A DNA stretch of 64,000 nucleotides, from the NCBI RefSeq assembly GCF_042648145.1, contig NZ_JBHRWV010000008.1:62001-126000 (forward strand), given 5' to 3'. The translations under genes and the position numbers were made by a program. Below are positions 33,685 through 43,075 of this stretch, in pieces; the stretch's first letter is position 1, and every line of letters begins with the position of its first letter. This stretch comes from Salinicoccus sesuvii. Lineage in GTDB: Bacteria > Bacillota > Bacilli > Staphylococcales > Salinicoccaceae. The notes below the pieces were generated by a model. It was not told where the DNA came from, made no database searches, and was given only the letters and a program-made list of their open reading frames with translations.

Positions 33685-34680
33685 CTAATCATATAAAAAT
33701 CTAAAATCAATTTTGAACTCATACCGATCGAGATTTCTAATCTCCCACCTATTCCATCCCTTACTAACAATTAAAAAGTTGTAGTTTGTCTCCCCGATAA
33801 CGTTGTTGCCGTTCAAGGTGATCTCACTACCTATAATTCTTAGAACATCACCAGTGGATACCGCTTTGTTCAAACGGAATACGGTGCCTTTGCCGTCGAC
33901 GATTTCAAACCAAGATGCGGATTGATTGATCTTCAGTTCAATGATCGACTCCTTTTGCTGGATAAGCTTAACCTCTTCGGTGCCAGCATTGTAAAAACGC
34001 GGTTGCTGATTAAAGAACGAATAGCGCCAGGAGTCTTCATCGAATAGAGTACCCATTCCATATGCCCACTTGTCGTTAAAGAGTATGCCTTCTTGGCGGA
34101 TAGTTTGAGTCGTGTGGAGAGATTCTCCATAGATACTACCTGCCTTGACAAATTCCAAGGCACATTCTCCATAAGGTACATGATACTGCGGTTGCTCAAA
34201 TTCGATTTCTTGATTAATCATTACCTTGTATAACTTAAATGGTTGTCGGACATCAGCGACATAAAACTCTTCCAAGTTGTTTAAGAACGCACGATACTCA
34301 GATACCTTCATAGAAAAATCGATTGAATCACTGGCAAATAACTTAAAGATGACACGTATGGGCGGACGTGCACTTTTATTATGCTTTCCTACGCTGATAT
34401 ATCCCCAAGACTCATTGTTATTGAAATTGATATTTCTGGTGGTACTGGGGATGTGTATCGATTCAGCAACCAACCCATATTTAGCTAGCGGTCGAAGCAT
34501 AGGATCATCTAGCGTGCCATTCTCTTGCAAGGATTCAAGTTGAGATGGCGACAAATTCACTTTATGCGAAAAGCCATCCGGTTTAACCTTCATTGCCTCG
34601 CCATAGTATTCTGCAGGTAGATGGATGATCCGCCGATGTTTGTCGTATAATATAAAGTTTTTAGTCAGTGGCATTGCCAT
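33685..34680 (-). CDS. Distal tail protein (Dit-like, phage tail family)
   Basis: This 331-residue protein lies directly after the tape measure with stop/start overlap (TGATG). Its pattern, with FYVADVRQPFKLYKVMI in the first half and a galectin-like beta-rich C-terminal half (NASAT-free IGSEITLNGNNVIG), fits the Dit/sipho-tail family that joins the tube to the tip. ATG 34680 has AGGTG seven bases upstream. Confidence 0.8.
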   Translation of the reverse strand: MAMPLTKNFILYDKHRRIIHLPAEYYGEAMKVKPDGFSHKVNLSPSQLESLQENGTLDDPMLRPLAKYGLVAESIHIPSTTRNINFNNNESWGYISVGKHNKSARPPIRVIFKLFASDSIDFSMKVSEYRAFLNNLEEFYVADVRQPFKLYKVMINQEIEFEQPQYHVPYGECALEFVKAGSIYGESLHTTQTIRQEGILFNDKWAYGMGTLFDEDSWRYSFFNQQPRFYNAGTEEVKLIQQKESIIELKINQSASWFEIVDGKGTVFRLNKAVSTGDVLRIIGSEITLNGNNVIGETNYNFLIVSKGWNRWEIRNLDRYEFKIDFRFLYD

Positions 34681-37600
34681 CAATCTGCACCTACCCTTCC
34701 AGTAAACTGCTTTCTTTTTTGAATCTCTCTTGTGTCCTTGCTGTTGTATCCTTCGAAAATGTCATCTACTCGAACAACTGGATCTTTATCGATGATTGCG
34801 TTCTCTACGCGTTGAAGAAGTCTGTTCGTAACCTTGGTGTATTTAACAACTTCTTTAAGCGCTTCAACTGATTCATCGTTACCAAACCCAAGCTGCTGTC
34901 CAGTGGTTCTCCAAATGTCCTCAGACCGTTCTTTACGCGCCGGGTTCCAGGAGATGACACTTTCTTTAAAGCCTTCCTCGTTGAGCCATGCAAGCTCTGG
35001 TATGCCGCTTGTAATGCCACCTTTGAAGTAGCCACCTATCTTCTGCAGCAATGGTAGTGGATTGATGGCGAATCTATTGCCGATACCGCCTTTCATGGCT
35101 TGCGTGTGTAGGTGGTAGCCAGTCGTGCGTAATCCTGTGTTACCTGTCACGCCTAGGTTGGTTGCACCTGCTTTGACCATGTCGCCCACTTTTCTAGCGA
35201 TGGACTGCATGTGCATGAACCACCAGGTCAGATCACCTGCAGAAATCTGTATGGCGTTCCCACCAAACTTGTCATGCCACACTCTGCTGACTTTACCGGT
35301 GACAGGAGAGGTTAGTCTTTCATACTTATGCGCTGTATCCAAACCGTAGTGTCGTGTGACGCCGAGCTGTCTGGCGATGTGCGCTGGATAACTACCAAAT
35401 CGTGCGGTGATTGCTCTATTGAGTATGCTCCCACCATCAACTTCACCACCGGCGCTATCGAACCACTTACCGAAGAAGTCACCGATGCCAGACGTCAGCT
35501 TCTTAACACCACCCGTTGCTAGATCAAGCGGCACTTGCGGTAACTGGAAACCAAGGTCCAAGTTGCTCACCAATTTACTGGCAAGCTCTCCCGGGTTACT
35601 CATGTAGTCCCATACATCAGTAATAAAATCAGATACCTTACTAAACGCACCAGAGACACCGCTCACAATCGATGATGCCTTATCCTTGCCCCAGTCAACT
35701 GCACGAGAGACCCAACCGCCTTCGTTGTCCCTGTCCGTACCGGAACCTGCGCCGAATTTCTTTTCTGTCAGTTTATTGTTCAGGACTTTCGCGCCAGTCG
35801 GTAAGTCATCGATTAGTGTTTCCTTGTTAAATAGCCAATTGCGACCATTCGGCAGTGACACAATCTCTCTGGTACCATCGCCGTTACCCGGACCTTTGTC
35901 GCCTACGATGGCTGCGCCGCCTTTGTGGAAGTCAGTCCCTGTGGAATATCTGGCGACATTGTAATTGCCGCTTCTTCTTCGATTGTTATTACTGCTGCCG
36001 CCAGATTCAATCAGTGGAATCTCGGACAGTAAATCATCGATGCCGAGTAGCTTACCGACTGAGTTGACGCCGCGAATCAGCTTGTTAAAACCACGAATCG
36101 CTGCGTTAGCAATACCGGTTCCGAGAGACGTTGCTTTTTCAACAACCGCTTCTCTCTTTCGGTCTATCCAGTCGCCTATACCGTCCATCATATCTTTGGC
36201 TCCCGAGACAACAGATTGGAACCGATCGATCGTATCATCTTTGAGATCCGTGAAATATCCGACGACCGTGTCTTTGATGTCCCTTGCTCGAGATTTTGTA
36301 TTCCTGAATAGCTCTAAGAACCACTCTTTTCCGCGGTTGACCAAGTTACCAAAAATCTCAACACCGAGGTCTCTCATGCGGGAGATATGCGCGACGATCC
36401 GGTCTTTTATGGATCCTGCCGTATCACGTAAAATCTGCCAAAATTTCGACCAATCGCCTTGGATTAACGCTGATGTAGCGGCAATAATGCCTTGAATCAG
36501 GTCCATCCCGATCCCTATGATTGTTTGCAAAGTGGACCAGGCAATTCGAGTGGCTGTCGTAACCACTAACCATAGTAAATCCCAAATTTTTGTGATTTTC
36601 CGGTAGGTGTCCTGGAAATTCCAATCTATAGAATTAAGGATAGCGAATAAAATTTCTTTCGCTTTGCCAAAAACAGAGGATATAGCGCCAGTAATTAACG
36701 GGCCATATTCTGACCACCAGACTTGTATATCACTGAAAGTTGACTTGAAAAATCGACCGACCGCAGAGAGCGCATTCGATACATCGTCCTTCATATTGTT
36801 AAAACGGAACATGATTCCGAGGACGGCATTTTCTATTGCGACAATCTGATCTGGCGTAAACCCAAGCTTCTCAAGTATTGCGCGACCGTCTGTCCAGTTG
36901 CCTTTGAACATTTCAATCATGCTTGAGAGGACGCCTTTAACCAGATCTACTTTCTCTTTAACCTGCCAATAGAATTCTATGAAATATCCTGTGATATCCC
37001 ATAGCCTCTGAGCCATGTCTTGTGATAATCCAATAGATGTCAGTATATCTATCCCGGCCATGCCGTCGTCTTGGAAGAGCCCAAGGATACCGTCCTTGAA
37101 TTTACCGATCCATTCAATACCTTGACTGAACTTGTCTCGTAATCCATCTATGAAATTCCGGAAAGTCTCGGACTTCTTGTAAGCCGTGATAAAAACTGCA
37201 CCAAGTGTTGTAATAAGCCCTATTGCGATACCGACTGGTCCAAACAGGAAGCTGAATCTGGATGCCAGTGTTTTAAGTAGGCCAGTCAGCCCCTTCTCTC
37301 CTAAACCAGGGAGCAGCGAAGTAACAACCTTACCTATACCCCCTAGGGACATCATCAGTTGTCCAATAACGAGCAATACCGGCCCTATGGCGGCGCCAAT
37401 TAATCCAAGAATGACGAGCCATTCTCGTTGTTGTTTAGTCAACTCGCCAAACCAGTTTGCTACAGCTTGGATAGCAGCCGACACTTTTGGCATCCAATCT
37501 TCTACCATCTCGAGTAGTATCGTGCCCAGTGGTTCAATAGCTAGTTTCATCTCGTTGAACAACCTAGAGACTTTTTGACCGAAAGTTTCTGATTCTTCTG

Positions 37601-38582
37601 CTGCGGCACCAATAGTTTCTGGACTACTTTCAATTGTCTCCAGTAACTCTTCGAGATCAAAGCGTCCTTCACGTATCGCGGATGCCATATCAGGACCGGC
37701 ACGTGCACCAAACACTTCCATAGCAAGACCAGTTGCTTCCGATTCACTTCCAGCTTGTTGTATGGCTTCGATCGTTTGCATCAGTCCCTCGCGCGCATCA
37801 ATGCCTTCACGTGCGAAGTAGCCCAGTCCTTGACGCATAGATCCCATAACGAGTTCGGCGTTGACGCCTTCCTTTTCGAACTTGGCCATGATAGCTGCCG
37901 TTTCATCGAACTCAAACCCCATCTGTCGCATTGGGGAGCCGAACTGCACAACTTTCTGCATCAAGTCATTGACGCCAATGCCCGTGTTTTGGGACACCTT
38001 GAACAGATAATCTAACGTGTCTGCTTGATCTTCAGTCGCAATGTTCCAATCCCCAAATACGCGTGTGCCATTCGCAATAAGCGTCGGGACATCTTCACCA
38101 GTAATTCGCCCAAGATCGAGGAATTGCTTCGTCATACCTTCCAATGCCTCTCCTGTTAATCCTGTACGTGTATTGAGATCTGCCAATGCGGTACCAACCA
38201 ATTCGGCATCATCTGGGACATCTGCGAAGACGGTTTTAAAACTTTCCTTTAGTTCTTCAAGATCGTCGCCTGTTGCTCCTGTACCTGTTCGGATGATTGA
38301 GTAGGCTTTATCGATATCGTTGGCCGCTTTAAAAGCAATACCGCCAGTTGCTAGGAGTGGCGCTGTAACGTACTTAGAGAATTGTCCGCCAACATGCCGT
38401 ATTTTCTGTCCACCGCGTTGCATCTTATCGAACCCGGCATACATTTTCTCACCCATCGTCTTACCGGTTTCATCAGACTCTTTCTTCAGCCCCTTGAAGT
38501 CATCGCGAAGCTTCTGGACACCGGCGCGCATGTTACTGGCGGAGGCTTTAAAGACTGCCTGCATCTCGCGTATTGTTGCCAT
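34680..38582 (-). CDS. Tape measure protein with C-terminal M23 peptidase domain
   Basis: The 1300-residue protein sets tail length. Residues 1-120 hold a coiled coil and the typical KYVTAPLLATGGIAFKAAND; the middle has several hydrophobic segments and long helices. Near 1080-1210 lies a LytM/M23 domain with HYGLD and HLHTQ zinc motifs, likely used to cross the cell wall during DNA entry. GGGAGGTAAC precedes the ATG. By the usual 1.5 angstrom per residue rule the tail would be about 195 nm (inference). Confidence 0.95.
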   Translation of the reverse strand: MATIREMQAVFKASASNMRAGVQKLRDDFKGLKKESDETGKTMGEKMYAGFDKMQRGGQKIRHVGGQFSKYVTAPLLATGGIAFKAANDIDKAYSIIRTGTGATGDDLEELKESFKTVFADVPDDAELVGTALADLNTRTGLTGEALEGMTKQFLDLGRITGEDVPTLIANGTRVFGDWNIATEDQADTLDYLFKVSQNTGIGVNDLMQKVVQFGSPMRQMGFEFDETAAIMAKFEKEGVNAELVMGSMRQGLGYFAREGIDAREGLMQTIEAIQQAGSESEATGLAMEVFGARAGPDMASAIREGRFDLEELLETIESSPETIGAAAEESETFGQKVSRLFNEMKLAIEPLGTILLEMVEDWMPKVSAAIQAVANWFGELTKQQREWLVILGLIGAAIGPVLLVIGQLMMSLGGIGKVVTSLLPGLGEKGLTGLLKTLASRFSFLFGPVGIAIGLITTLGAVFITAYKKSETFRNFIDGLRDKFSQGIEWIGKFKDGILGLFQDDGMAGIDILTSIGLSQDMAQRLWDITGYFIEFYWQVKEKVDLVKGVLSSMIEMFKGNWTDGRAILEKLGFTPDQIVAIENAVLGIMFRFNNMKDDVSNALSAVGRFFKSTFSDIQVWWSEYGPLITGAISSVFGKAKEILFAILNSIDWNFQDTYRKITKIWDLLWLVVTTATRIAWSTLQTIIGIGMDLIQGIIAATSALIQGDWSKFWQILRDTAGSIKDRIVAHISRMRDLGVEIFGNLVNRGKEWFLELFRNTKSRARDIKDTVVGYFTDLKDDTIDRFQSVVSGAKDMMDGIGDWIDRKREAVVEKATSLGTGIANAAIRGFNKLIRGVNSVGKLLGIDDLLSEIPLIESGGSSNNNRRRSGNYNVARYSTGTDFHKGGAAIVGDKGPGNGDGTREIVSLPNGRNWLFNKETLIDDLPTGAKVLNNKLTEKKFGAGSGTDRDNEGGWVSRAVDWGKDKASSIVSGVSGAFSKVSDFITDVWDYMSNPGELASKLVSNLDLGFQLPQVPLDLATGGVKKLTSGIGDFFGKWFDSAGGEVDGGSILNRAITARFGSYPAHIARQLGVTRHYGLDTAHKYERLTSPVTGKVSRVWHDKFGGNAIQISAGDLTWWFMHMQSIARKVGDMVKAGATNLGVTGNTGLRTTGYHLHTQAMKGGIGNRFAINPLPLLQKIGGYFKGGITSGIPELAWLNEEGFKESVISWNPARKERSEDIWRTTGQQLGFGNDESVEALKEVVKYTKVTNRLLQRVENAIIDKDPVVRVDDIFEGYNSKDTREIQKRKQFTGRVGAD

Positions 38583-38585
38583 AAG

Positions 38586-39038
38586 TTACCTCCCTTCTTT
38601 AAGTTTCTGTTTTTCCTCCATTGCTTTCTGGATGTGCTCTGGCCATGCCAGTTCCTCGACATCTTGCTGTCCGAGTGATTCTGCCATCTTGCCTTTAAAG
38701 TCTGTCAGGCGCCTTTTGTGATCTTCTCGACGCTGACTAAATTCATGACCGTCACCTGCGTTGCTTGGGTCGGCCAGTAGCATGCTTTGATACGCAATGT
38801 ACTGGTCCATCTTCTTTTCGTTGTAGTCATTCTCATCTTTGTCGCGAGACATGATCATGTGCTCCAGCGCCTCAATGATTGGCATGTCCATAACTTCAGA
38901 GCGTCCACCCATGACAGGAGATAATTTGAATATGATTTTTGACTGTAAGCCGATGCTTACTCCGTCAGGCTGCGCAGGTTGGCCTGACTTTCCTCTGCTT
39001 TCTTCTGTTTCTGCCATGCTTTCGTGAGGTCGGAAGAA
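38586..39038 (-). CDS. Tail assembly chaperone GT extension (via -1 frameshift)
   Basis: This frame overlaps the end of the G chaperone in the -1 frame. It has an internal ATG at 39017 but no ribosome site. The frame opens immediately after a TAA and the slippery heptamer A-AAT-TTT (39044-39038), so it is most likely expressed as a G-T fusion of about 298 residues (148 from G plus 150). The product is basic and helical at its end (EKQKLKEGR) and would bind the tape measure. Confidence 0.8.
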   Translation of the reverse strand, partial: FFRPHESMAETEESRGKSGQPAQPDGVSIGLQSKIIFKLSPVMGGRSEVMDMPIIEALEHMIMSRDKDENDYNEKKMDQYIAYQSMLLADPSNAGDGHEFSQRREDHKRRLTDFKGKMAESLGQQDVEELAWPEHIQKAMEEKQKLKEGR

Positions 39039-39481
39039 AAATTTTTAACCAGATCCGCCAGTCGGTTGATATCATTTACTTCAATCACCGCTTCAATGAC
39101 TTCGAAAAAGCTTTCGTCCGTTAGCATTTCGACTTGGGATTTCTTAATGTTGGCAGCCGCAGATACGAGCTGAATCAATTCGTCTGGTAGGTGTTGCAAA
39201 GCAAAGCCAAGCGCCCCCAGCGTGTCGCCTTCAATTTGCTTTTTAAATGTCTCGAGCAATTCTCCGCTATCCTGGTCCAACCAGTTCTCATCCACATTAC
39301 CGAAGAAATGGTATTGAACAGCCTCCATAATGGCTGGGTCTTGTTTGATTTTTGTGATGACACCCCCGACTGTTTTGGATAATGTTGCGTACTGGAATAC
39401 ACGCGCGCGAATTACGTTAAATGGTTGAGACTCTTCCTCGCCCTTTAGGTTAATCGTTGTCAGTTGTACTTCTTTAAGCAT
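38957..39481 (-). CDS. Tail assembly chaperone G
   Basis: This 174-residue helical protein lies between the tail tube and tape measure genes, the fixed place of the G chaperone in siphophages. It has TINLKGEEESQPFNVIRAR at the N-terminus and long helices after. It ends at 38957; a share of ribosomes shift at 39044-39038 to give the longer GT form. Confidence 0.85.
   Translation of the reverse strand: MLKEVQLTTINLKGEEESQPFNVIRARVFQYATLSKTVGGVITKIKQDPAIMEAVQYHFFGNVDENWLDQDSGELLETFKKQIEGDTLGALGFALQHLPDELIQLVSAAANIKKSQVEMLTDESFFEVIEAVIEVNDINRLADLVKNFSSDLTKAWQKQKKAEESQANLRSLTE
39038..39044 (-). promoter_or_regulatory. Programmed -1 frameshift site A-AAT-TTT
   Basis: On the minus strand, in the reading frame of G, the codons are GTT AAA AAT TTT TCT. 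The heptamer A-AAT-TTT fits X-XXY-YYZ. The -1 frame has a TAA two codons before the shift point and is open afterwards to 38586. Confidence 0.75.
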
Positions 39482-39510
39482 TCAAATAATCTCCTCTCAT
39501 AAGTAGAAAT

Positions 39511-39535
39511 AAAAAAGAGCGCTGAATTAGCGCCC
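39511..39535 (-). terminator. Terminator after the major tail protein gene
   Basis: GGGCGCT / AGCGCTC arms with a five-base loop followed by six T on the minus strand, next to the stop. It would favour high tube expression over downstream genes. Confidence 0.8.
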
Positions 39536-40126
39536 TTACGGTGTTGTTGGTGCGTTCGGATCTACAGAACCGGTGTAGTAGAAGTTCGCGCCTTTAGAAG
39601 CATCAGCACCGTCTCTCGGATATGCTTTCAGCTGAATGTTCACTGTGCCCTGTTCCAGGGAGAACGGTCGCTCATAGTTCTCTGTCGGCGCCATCTTGTA
39701 TACGATATAATCCAGTGAGTTGTCGTCGCCCATGTTTCTTGGGTGGATACGCACTGGGACACCCTTTTCTCGGTTGGACTGACCAACAGGTGCATCCGTC
39801 AGACCGGTAACATCACCTGAATCTGCGTCGACTACGTCCTGTGTGCCAGCAAGTGCCAGCTTCAATGTCTTAACATTCTCTTTAAGCGCAACAATATTAA
39901 CCGTCACCCCGACGCCTGTTGAATATTCATCATAATCACCTTCGCCGTAATCAATGGACGAGATGGATGCGAATGTTGGCGTAATGTTGATGGAGCCACC
40001 TTCAGCTTGTAGTTGGGAGCTACCTTCTCCTTGCTCGCCGCTCGTCGCTTTACCATCGAAATTGATGGCTTCGACACCCTCGCCGACGATGATATCGGCT
40101 GGACCAAATGGAATCTTATCAGTCAT
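39536..40126 (-). CDS. Major tail (tube) protein
   Basis: This 196-residue protein (MTDKIPFGPADIIVGEG) has a beta-sandwich-type composition, with SGEQGEGSSQLQAEGGSINI and a late SLEQGTVNIQLKAYP. Size, place before the G/GT chaperone and the following terminator mark it as the tail tube subunit. GGAGGAATT is in front of the ATG. Confidence 0.88.
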   Translation of the reverse strand: MTDKIPFGPADIIVGEGVEAINFDGKATSGEQGEGSSQLQAEGGSINITPTFASISSIDYGEGDYDEYSTGVGVTVNIVALKENVKTLKLALAGTQDVVDADSGDVTGLTDAPVGQSNREKGVPVRIHPRNMGDDNSLDYIVYKMAPTENYERPFSLEQGTVNIQLKAYPRDGADASKGANFYYTGSVDPNAPTTP

Positions 40127-40549
40127 CTATAATTCCTCCTCTTTCAAAATGTTTAATGTTGCATCAAAATTGATGCTGTATTCGTGCGTGTTGTTCTCAG
40201 CTGCACCCAAAAAAGCAACGCCACCCACGTTTTCAAGCAGCATGACATCAATCGTCAGTCGCTTTACGGGGATGGCGCTTTTATATAGGTGCGCAATCAT
40301 ATTGTCGTTTGTATACTTGTGAAGCATCGTTTGTACCTTGTAGGCATATAGTTCCGCCTTACCCCGATCGGATGATCGGATCAGTACTTGGTACAACGGC
40401 CGGTGGATATCACCCTCATACCTGGAAGCTCCTCTGCCTTGCCGATTGTAAACCGCACCGACATCATCACTTGCTCGGTAGTTATTGACTGACCAGGAGA
40501 GGTCAGGCATTTCAGCTTTCAGTATATTCATTAATGGTTCATGAATCAT
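40127..40549 (-). CDS. Tail terminator / minor capsid 3-like protein
   Basis: This 140-residue protein starts MIHEPLMNILKAEMPDLSW at 40549, with GGAGGGGGACGCAG in front; its ATG overlaps the TGA of the previous gene. The DRGKAELYAYKVQTMLHKY helix and position match the Minor_capsid_3/tail-terminator family which caps the tail tube. Confidence 0.75.
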   Translation of the reverse strand: MIHEPLMNILKAEMPDLSWSVNNYRASDDVGAVYNRQGRGASRYEGDIHRPLYQVLIRSSDRGKAELYAYKVQTMLHKYTNDNMIAHLYKSAIPVKRLTIDVMLLENVGGVAFLGAAENNTHEYSINFDATLNILKEEEL

Positions 40550-40974
40550 CTGCGTCCCCCTCCCATCACGGAATTGAGAATATCGTCCATTGTCTGGTTC
40601 CACTCCGCTTCTGAACCGAGCACGGCATTGTCGAGATACTTTTCACCTGGTTGGTAGCCGTGCCACGGCGCCTTGTTTCGTGTCTTTTCGCCCCAATTCA
40701 AAGGGCTTTCGTGTACTTTCAAGGCATAGGCGATGTTGGTACCGAGAGAAAACTGGTAGTCCTGTCCGACTTTCTCGACAGCAGAACTTGAAATACTCTC
40801 TCGAAGGACACCTGTGTCTTGTGGGGCAAGGAGTTTCGCGCCGCGTTCTGGCACCTTACTGAAAGCGGTCATCTTGATAATGATGAGACGTTCCACACCC
40901 AGATCCATTTCTCCAAGGAGCGCAATCATCTGGTCGAGGCCTTGCCAAGAAATATCGAATGCATCACGTGCCAT
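40546..40974 (-). CDS. HK97 gp10-like head-tail joining protein
   Basis: This 142-residue protein has the DTGVLRESI motif common to HK97-gp10-like tail completion proteins, after an N-terminal helix. It overlaps the preceding connector gene by 11 bases. It should link head and tail. Confidence 0.8.
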   Translation of the reverse strand: MARDAFDISWQGLDQMIALLGEMDLGVERLIIIKMTAFSKVPERGAKLLAPQDTGVLRESISSSAVEKVGQDYQFSLGTNIAYALKVHESPLNWGEKTRNKAPWHGYQPGEKYLDNAVLGSEAEWNQTMDDILNSVMGGGRR

Positions 40975-41302
40975 CGACCATCAACACCTTAAAGTAGACT
41001 TTAGTGGCAGAGAGATTGGTCGACTCTTTTATGTCTTCGATTCGACCCGCACCCTCATTGCCTTCGATATCCACGTACTCGATATCCTGCCCGGCTTTGA
41101 CTTGCGCCTCAGCGGGCACATCAATCTCCAAGTTTGTATCTACCGTTGTGCCATCTGGTTTCTGGATTACATTGGATTCTCGCCTGACACGCGCATCATA
41201 ATCTAATGTCTTTTCAGTCATGATTGGGTCACCATAGCGATCCGTATCACCATTGTCCGTTTCAGCCTTGTGCCAAATCTTCTGATGCATTGGGGGTCTC
41301 AT
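40964..41302 (-). CDS. Head-tail connector (minor capsid 1-like / stopper)
   Basis: This 112-residue beta-rich protein (MRPPMHQKIWHKAETDNGDT) with GQDIEYVDIEGNEGAGRIED fits the Minor_capsid_1 / head-closure stopper family by size and place. It overlaps its upstream neighbour by 4 bases. Confidence 0.7.
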   Translation of the reverse strand: MRPPMHQKIWHKAETDNGDTDRYGDPIMTEKTLDYDARVRRESNVIQKPDGTTVDTNLEIDVPAEAQVKAGQDIEYVDIEGNEGAGRIEDIKESTNLSATKVYFKVLMVDGT

Positions 41303-41673
41303 ATCAATCTCCCCACCCTTCCACGTCGTACAAGCGATGGATTCAGCCGTTCGATAATCTGTACCGCTTCTGCGGATAACGACGCTTGTGCGCCTTCCTG
41401 GAAGCTGACAGACACATCTTTGACTGAGTAGGACTGCACGCCGTGTGCTTTAAGCTTGGCGTACTCTTCCGCATCGCCATCGATTTGATGAAGTACCTGG
41501 AGCGCAATGGCACGTTCTGAGAGGTTCGGATTCACTGCCGGAAGGAAATGCCCTTTCAAAGACTCGCGCGCCTTGAATACCTGCTTGTCTTGAATGGCAG
41601 GATCCATCTCCTCGAAACCTTCACTATTCGGCAGCTGCGTAATATATGCTTTGACCGCATCTGTATTCGGCAT
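41299..41673 (-). CDS. Head-tail connector adaptor protein
   Basis: This 124-residue helical protein starts MPNTDAVKAYITQLPNSEG at 41673, six bases after AGGTG. It is the first gene after capsid and the HeH-like protein, the usual place of the gp6/gp15-like adaptor. Family assigned from position and helix content mainly. Confidence 0.7.
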   Translation of the reverse strand: MPNTDAVKAYITQLPNSEGFEEMDPAIQDKQVFKARESLKGHFLPAVNPNLSERAIALQVLHQIDGDAEEYAKLKAHGVQSYSVKDVSVSFQEGAQASLSAEAVQIIERLNPSLVRRGRVGRLI

Positions 41674-41682
41674 AGCACTCAC

Positions 41683-41976
41683 CTACTTTTCTAGAGCTGT
41701 GATGTAGTCCTCTTTCTTGAACGCGCCATTCTTACCAGTGCCGACCACTTCGATGGTTTCATCGGCATCAGTGAGCGCCTTCAGTTGCTCCATACTCATG
41801 TCTTTGTAAGACGTTTCGTTGTTTGCAACAGCAGCCTCTGTTTCTTTCACTTCGGCTTTCTTGATGAGTCCTTTCAGACCTTCCGCTTGTTTGTCGGTCA
41901 GTTCGATTGTTTCGCCCTTCTTGTAGCCCTTGCCCGCTTTAACAATCACACCAGATTCAACAGTATACTTTTCCAT
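41683..41976 (-). CDS. Small head protein with HeH/LEM-like C-terminus
   Basis: This 97-residue protein has a basic N-terminal half with KGETIELTDKQAEGLKGLI and a C-terminal SMEQLKALTD...KKEDYITALEK, the pattern of HeH/LEM-like or Rho-N-like helical domains. Such proteins often lie between capsid and connectors. GGAGGCAG precedes the ATG. Confidence 0.7.
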   Translation of the reverse strand: MEKYTVESGVIVKAGKGYKKGETIELTDKQAEGLKGLIKKAEVKETEAAVANNETSYKDMSMEQLKALTDADETIEVVGTGKNGAFKKEDYITALEK

Positions 41977-41999
41977 TGTTCTGCCTCCTTTGATTTATA

Positions 42000-42031
42000 A
42001 AAAATAGACTGTACTGGATTACAGTACAGTC
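42000..42031 (-). terminator. Terminator after the major capsid gene
   Basis: A perfect ten-base stem GACTGTACTG / CAGTACAGTC with a four-base loop is followed by TATTTTTT on the minus strand. The capsid stop lies in the stem. Confidence 0.85.
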
Positions 42032-43044
42032 ATGATGACATTGTTATTCACTGCTTTGAGTGCCGGAATCGCCGCTTCCATTACGATGATCTTCTCATGT
42101 ACTGGATCCGGAACAACGATTGGGTCTGTCGCAATGCCGAATTGGTACGTACCATCGGACGTCTTGACCTGACCACGCGCTGTTGAACCCATGATGTTGT
42201 CATAGAGCACAACCTTGCCGGAGTCGAGTAGATCACGGGTCACGGTTGTACGCTCGCCATCGACAATGTCCTCAAATGTTACAGAGTCTTCATTGACAAA
42301 GTACTGTGGCAACTTGTGGCGTCTAAATAGCGCTTGTAGCTGTTCGGAATCGACCATACGCGCATCATCAGGTTTGCCATAAACCGCAAGCTTAACTGAT
42401 GGGGATTCAAGCATTGCATCCTCAACGTCCTGAGCAATATCGATACGCTCTGGCTTCTTCTTGGAGTTCGTCGCTGTTTGATATTGCTTAACAGCGGCTT
42501 TGAGGTCTGCAAATGGATTCGCTGCTGGATCATCCCACTTCGTCGCAACCGCAATATTGTTGCCATCTGGACGGGCCACCTCAAAGGAAACCTTCGTTTC
42601 ACTGAATGGATCCACATACTCAAGTGCACCATCATATACAAGCTTGGCTCTAAGGTATTCAATCGTTTCTTGTACACCTAGCTTGAGGTTTCCGACGTCT
42701 TTTAGTGCATTGTTAATGGCGTTTCGATCCTCATCCGTTCCTCGTCTCGGCATCGCAATCGCACGGTCTGTAGACTCGTCGATAAAGTAAGCGTCTTGAA
42801 TCTTCGTGAGGCGACCCAACGCTTGCTCTGCCTGTGCCATGCCACGAATCGGTGCAGAGGAATCGAACCCTGTCACCTTCGCTGCAATAACTGGTGTACG
42901 CTTGATAATGTCGTAGATGAACTTGTCGTCGTACACTCTTTCATCTGGGAACGCAGAAGCAAGGCGGTATTGATTGGTATTCGGCACTGCTTCAATAAAT
43001 GCCTGTAGGTTGGGTCTTTGAAATTGTTCTAGCTCTAGTACCAT
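42019..43044 (-). CDS. Major capsid protein (phage capsid E family)
   Basis: This 341-residue protein resembles the E-type (lambda gpE-like) major capsid proteins: an N-terminal scaffold-bound region, DVEDAMLESPSVK in the centre, and the C-terminal EKIIVMEAAIPALKAVNNN. It is followed by a strong terminator, as expected for a highly expressed gene. GGAGGAAATA stands before the ATG. Confidence 0.9.
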   Translation of the reverse strand: MVLELEQFQRPNLQAFIEAVPNTNQYRLASAFPDERVYDDKFIYDIIKRTPVIAAKVTGFDSSAPIRGMAQAEQALGRLTKIQDAYFIDESTDRAIAMPRRGTDEDRNAINNALKDVGNLKLGVQETIEYLRAKLVYDGALEYVDPFSETKVSFEVARPDGNNIAVATKWDDPAANPFADLKAAVKQYQTATNSKKKPERIDIAQDVEDAMLESPSVKLAVYGKPDDARMVDSEQLQALFRRHKLPQYFVNEDSVTFEDIVDGERTTVTRDLLDSGKVVLYDNIMGSTARGQVKTSDGTYQFGIATDPIVVPDPVHEKIIVMEAAIPALKAVNNNVIMTVL

Positions 43045-43075
43045 ATATTATTTCCTCCTTATCTGTTATCTGGCT

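Noticed and set aside
38586..39017. A separate gene starting at ATG 39017
   Set aside because: There is no ribosome site at that ATG, while a slippery heptamer at the opening point of the frame gives a better explanation.
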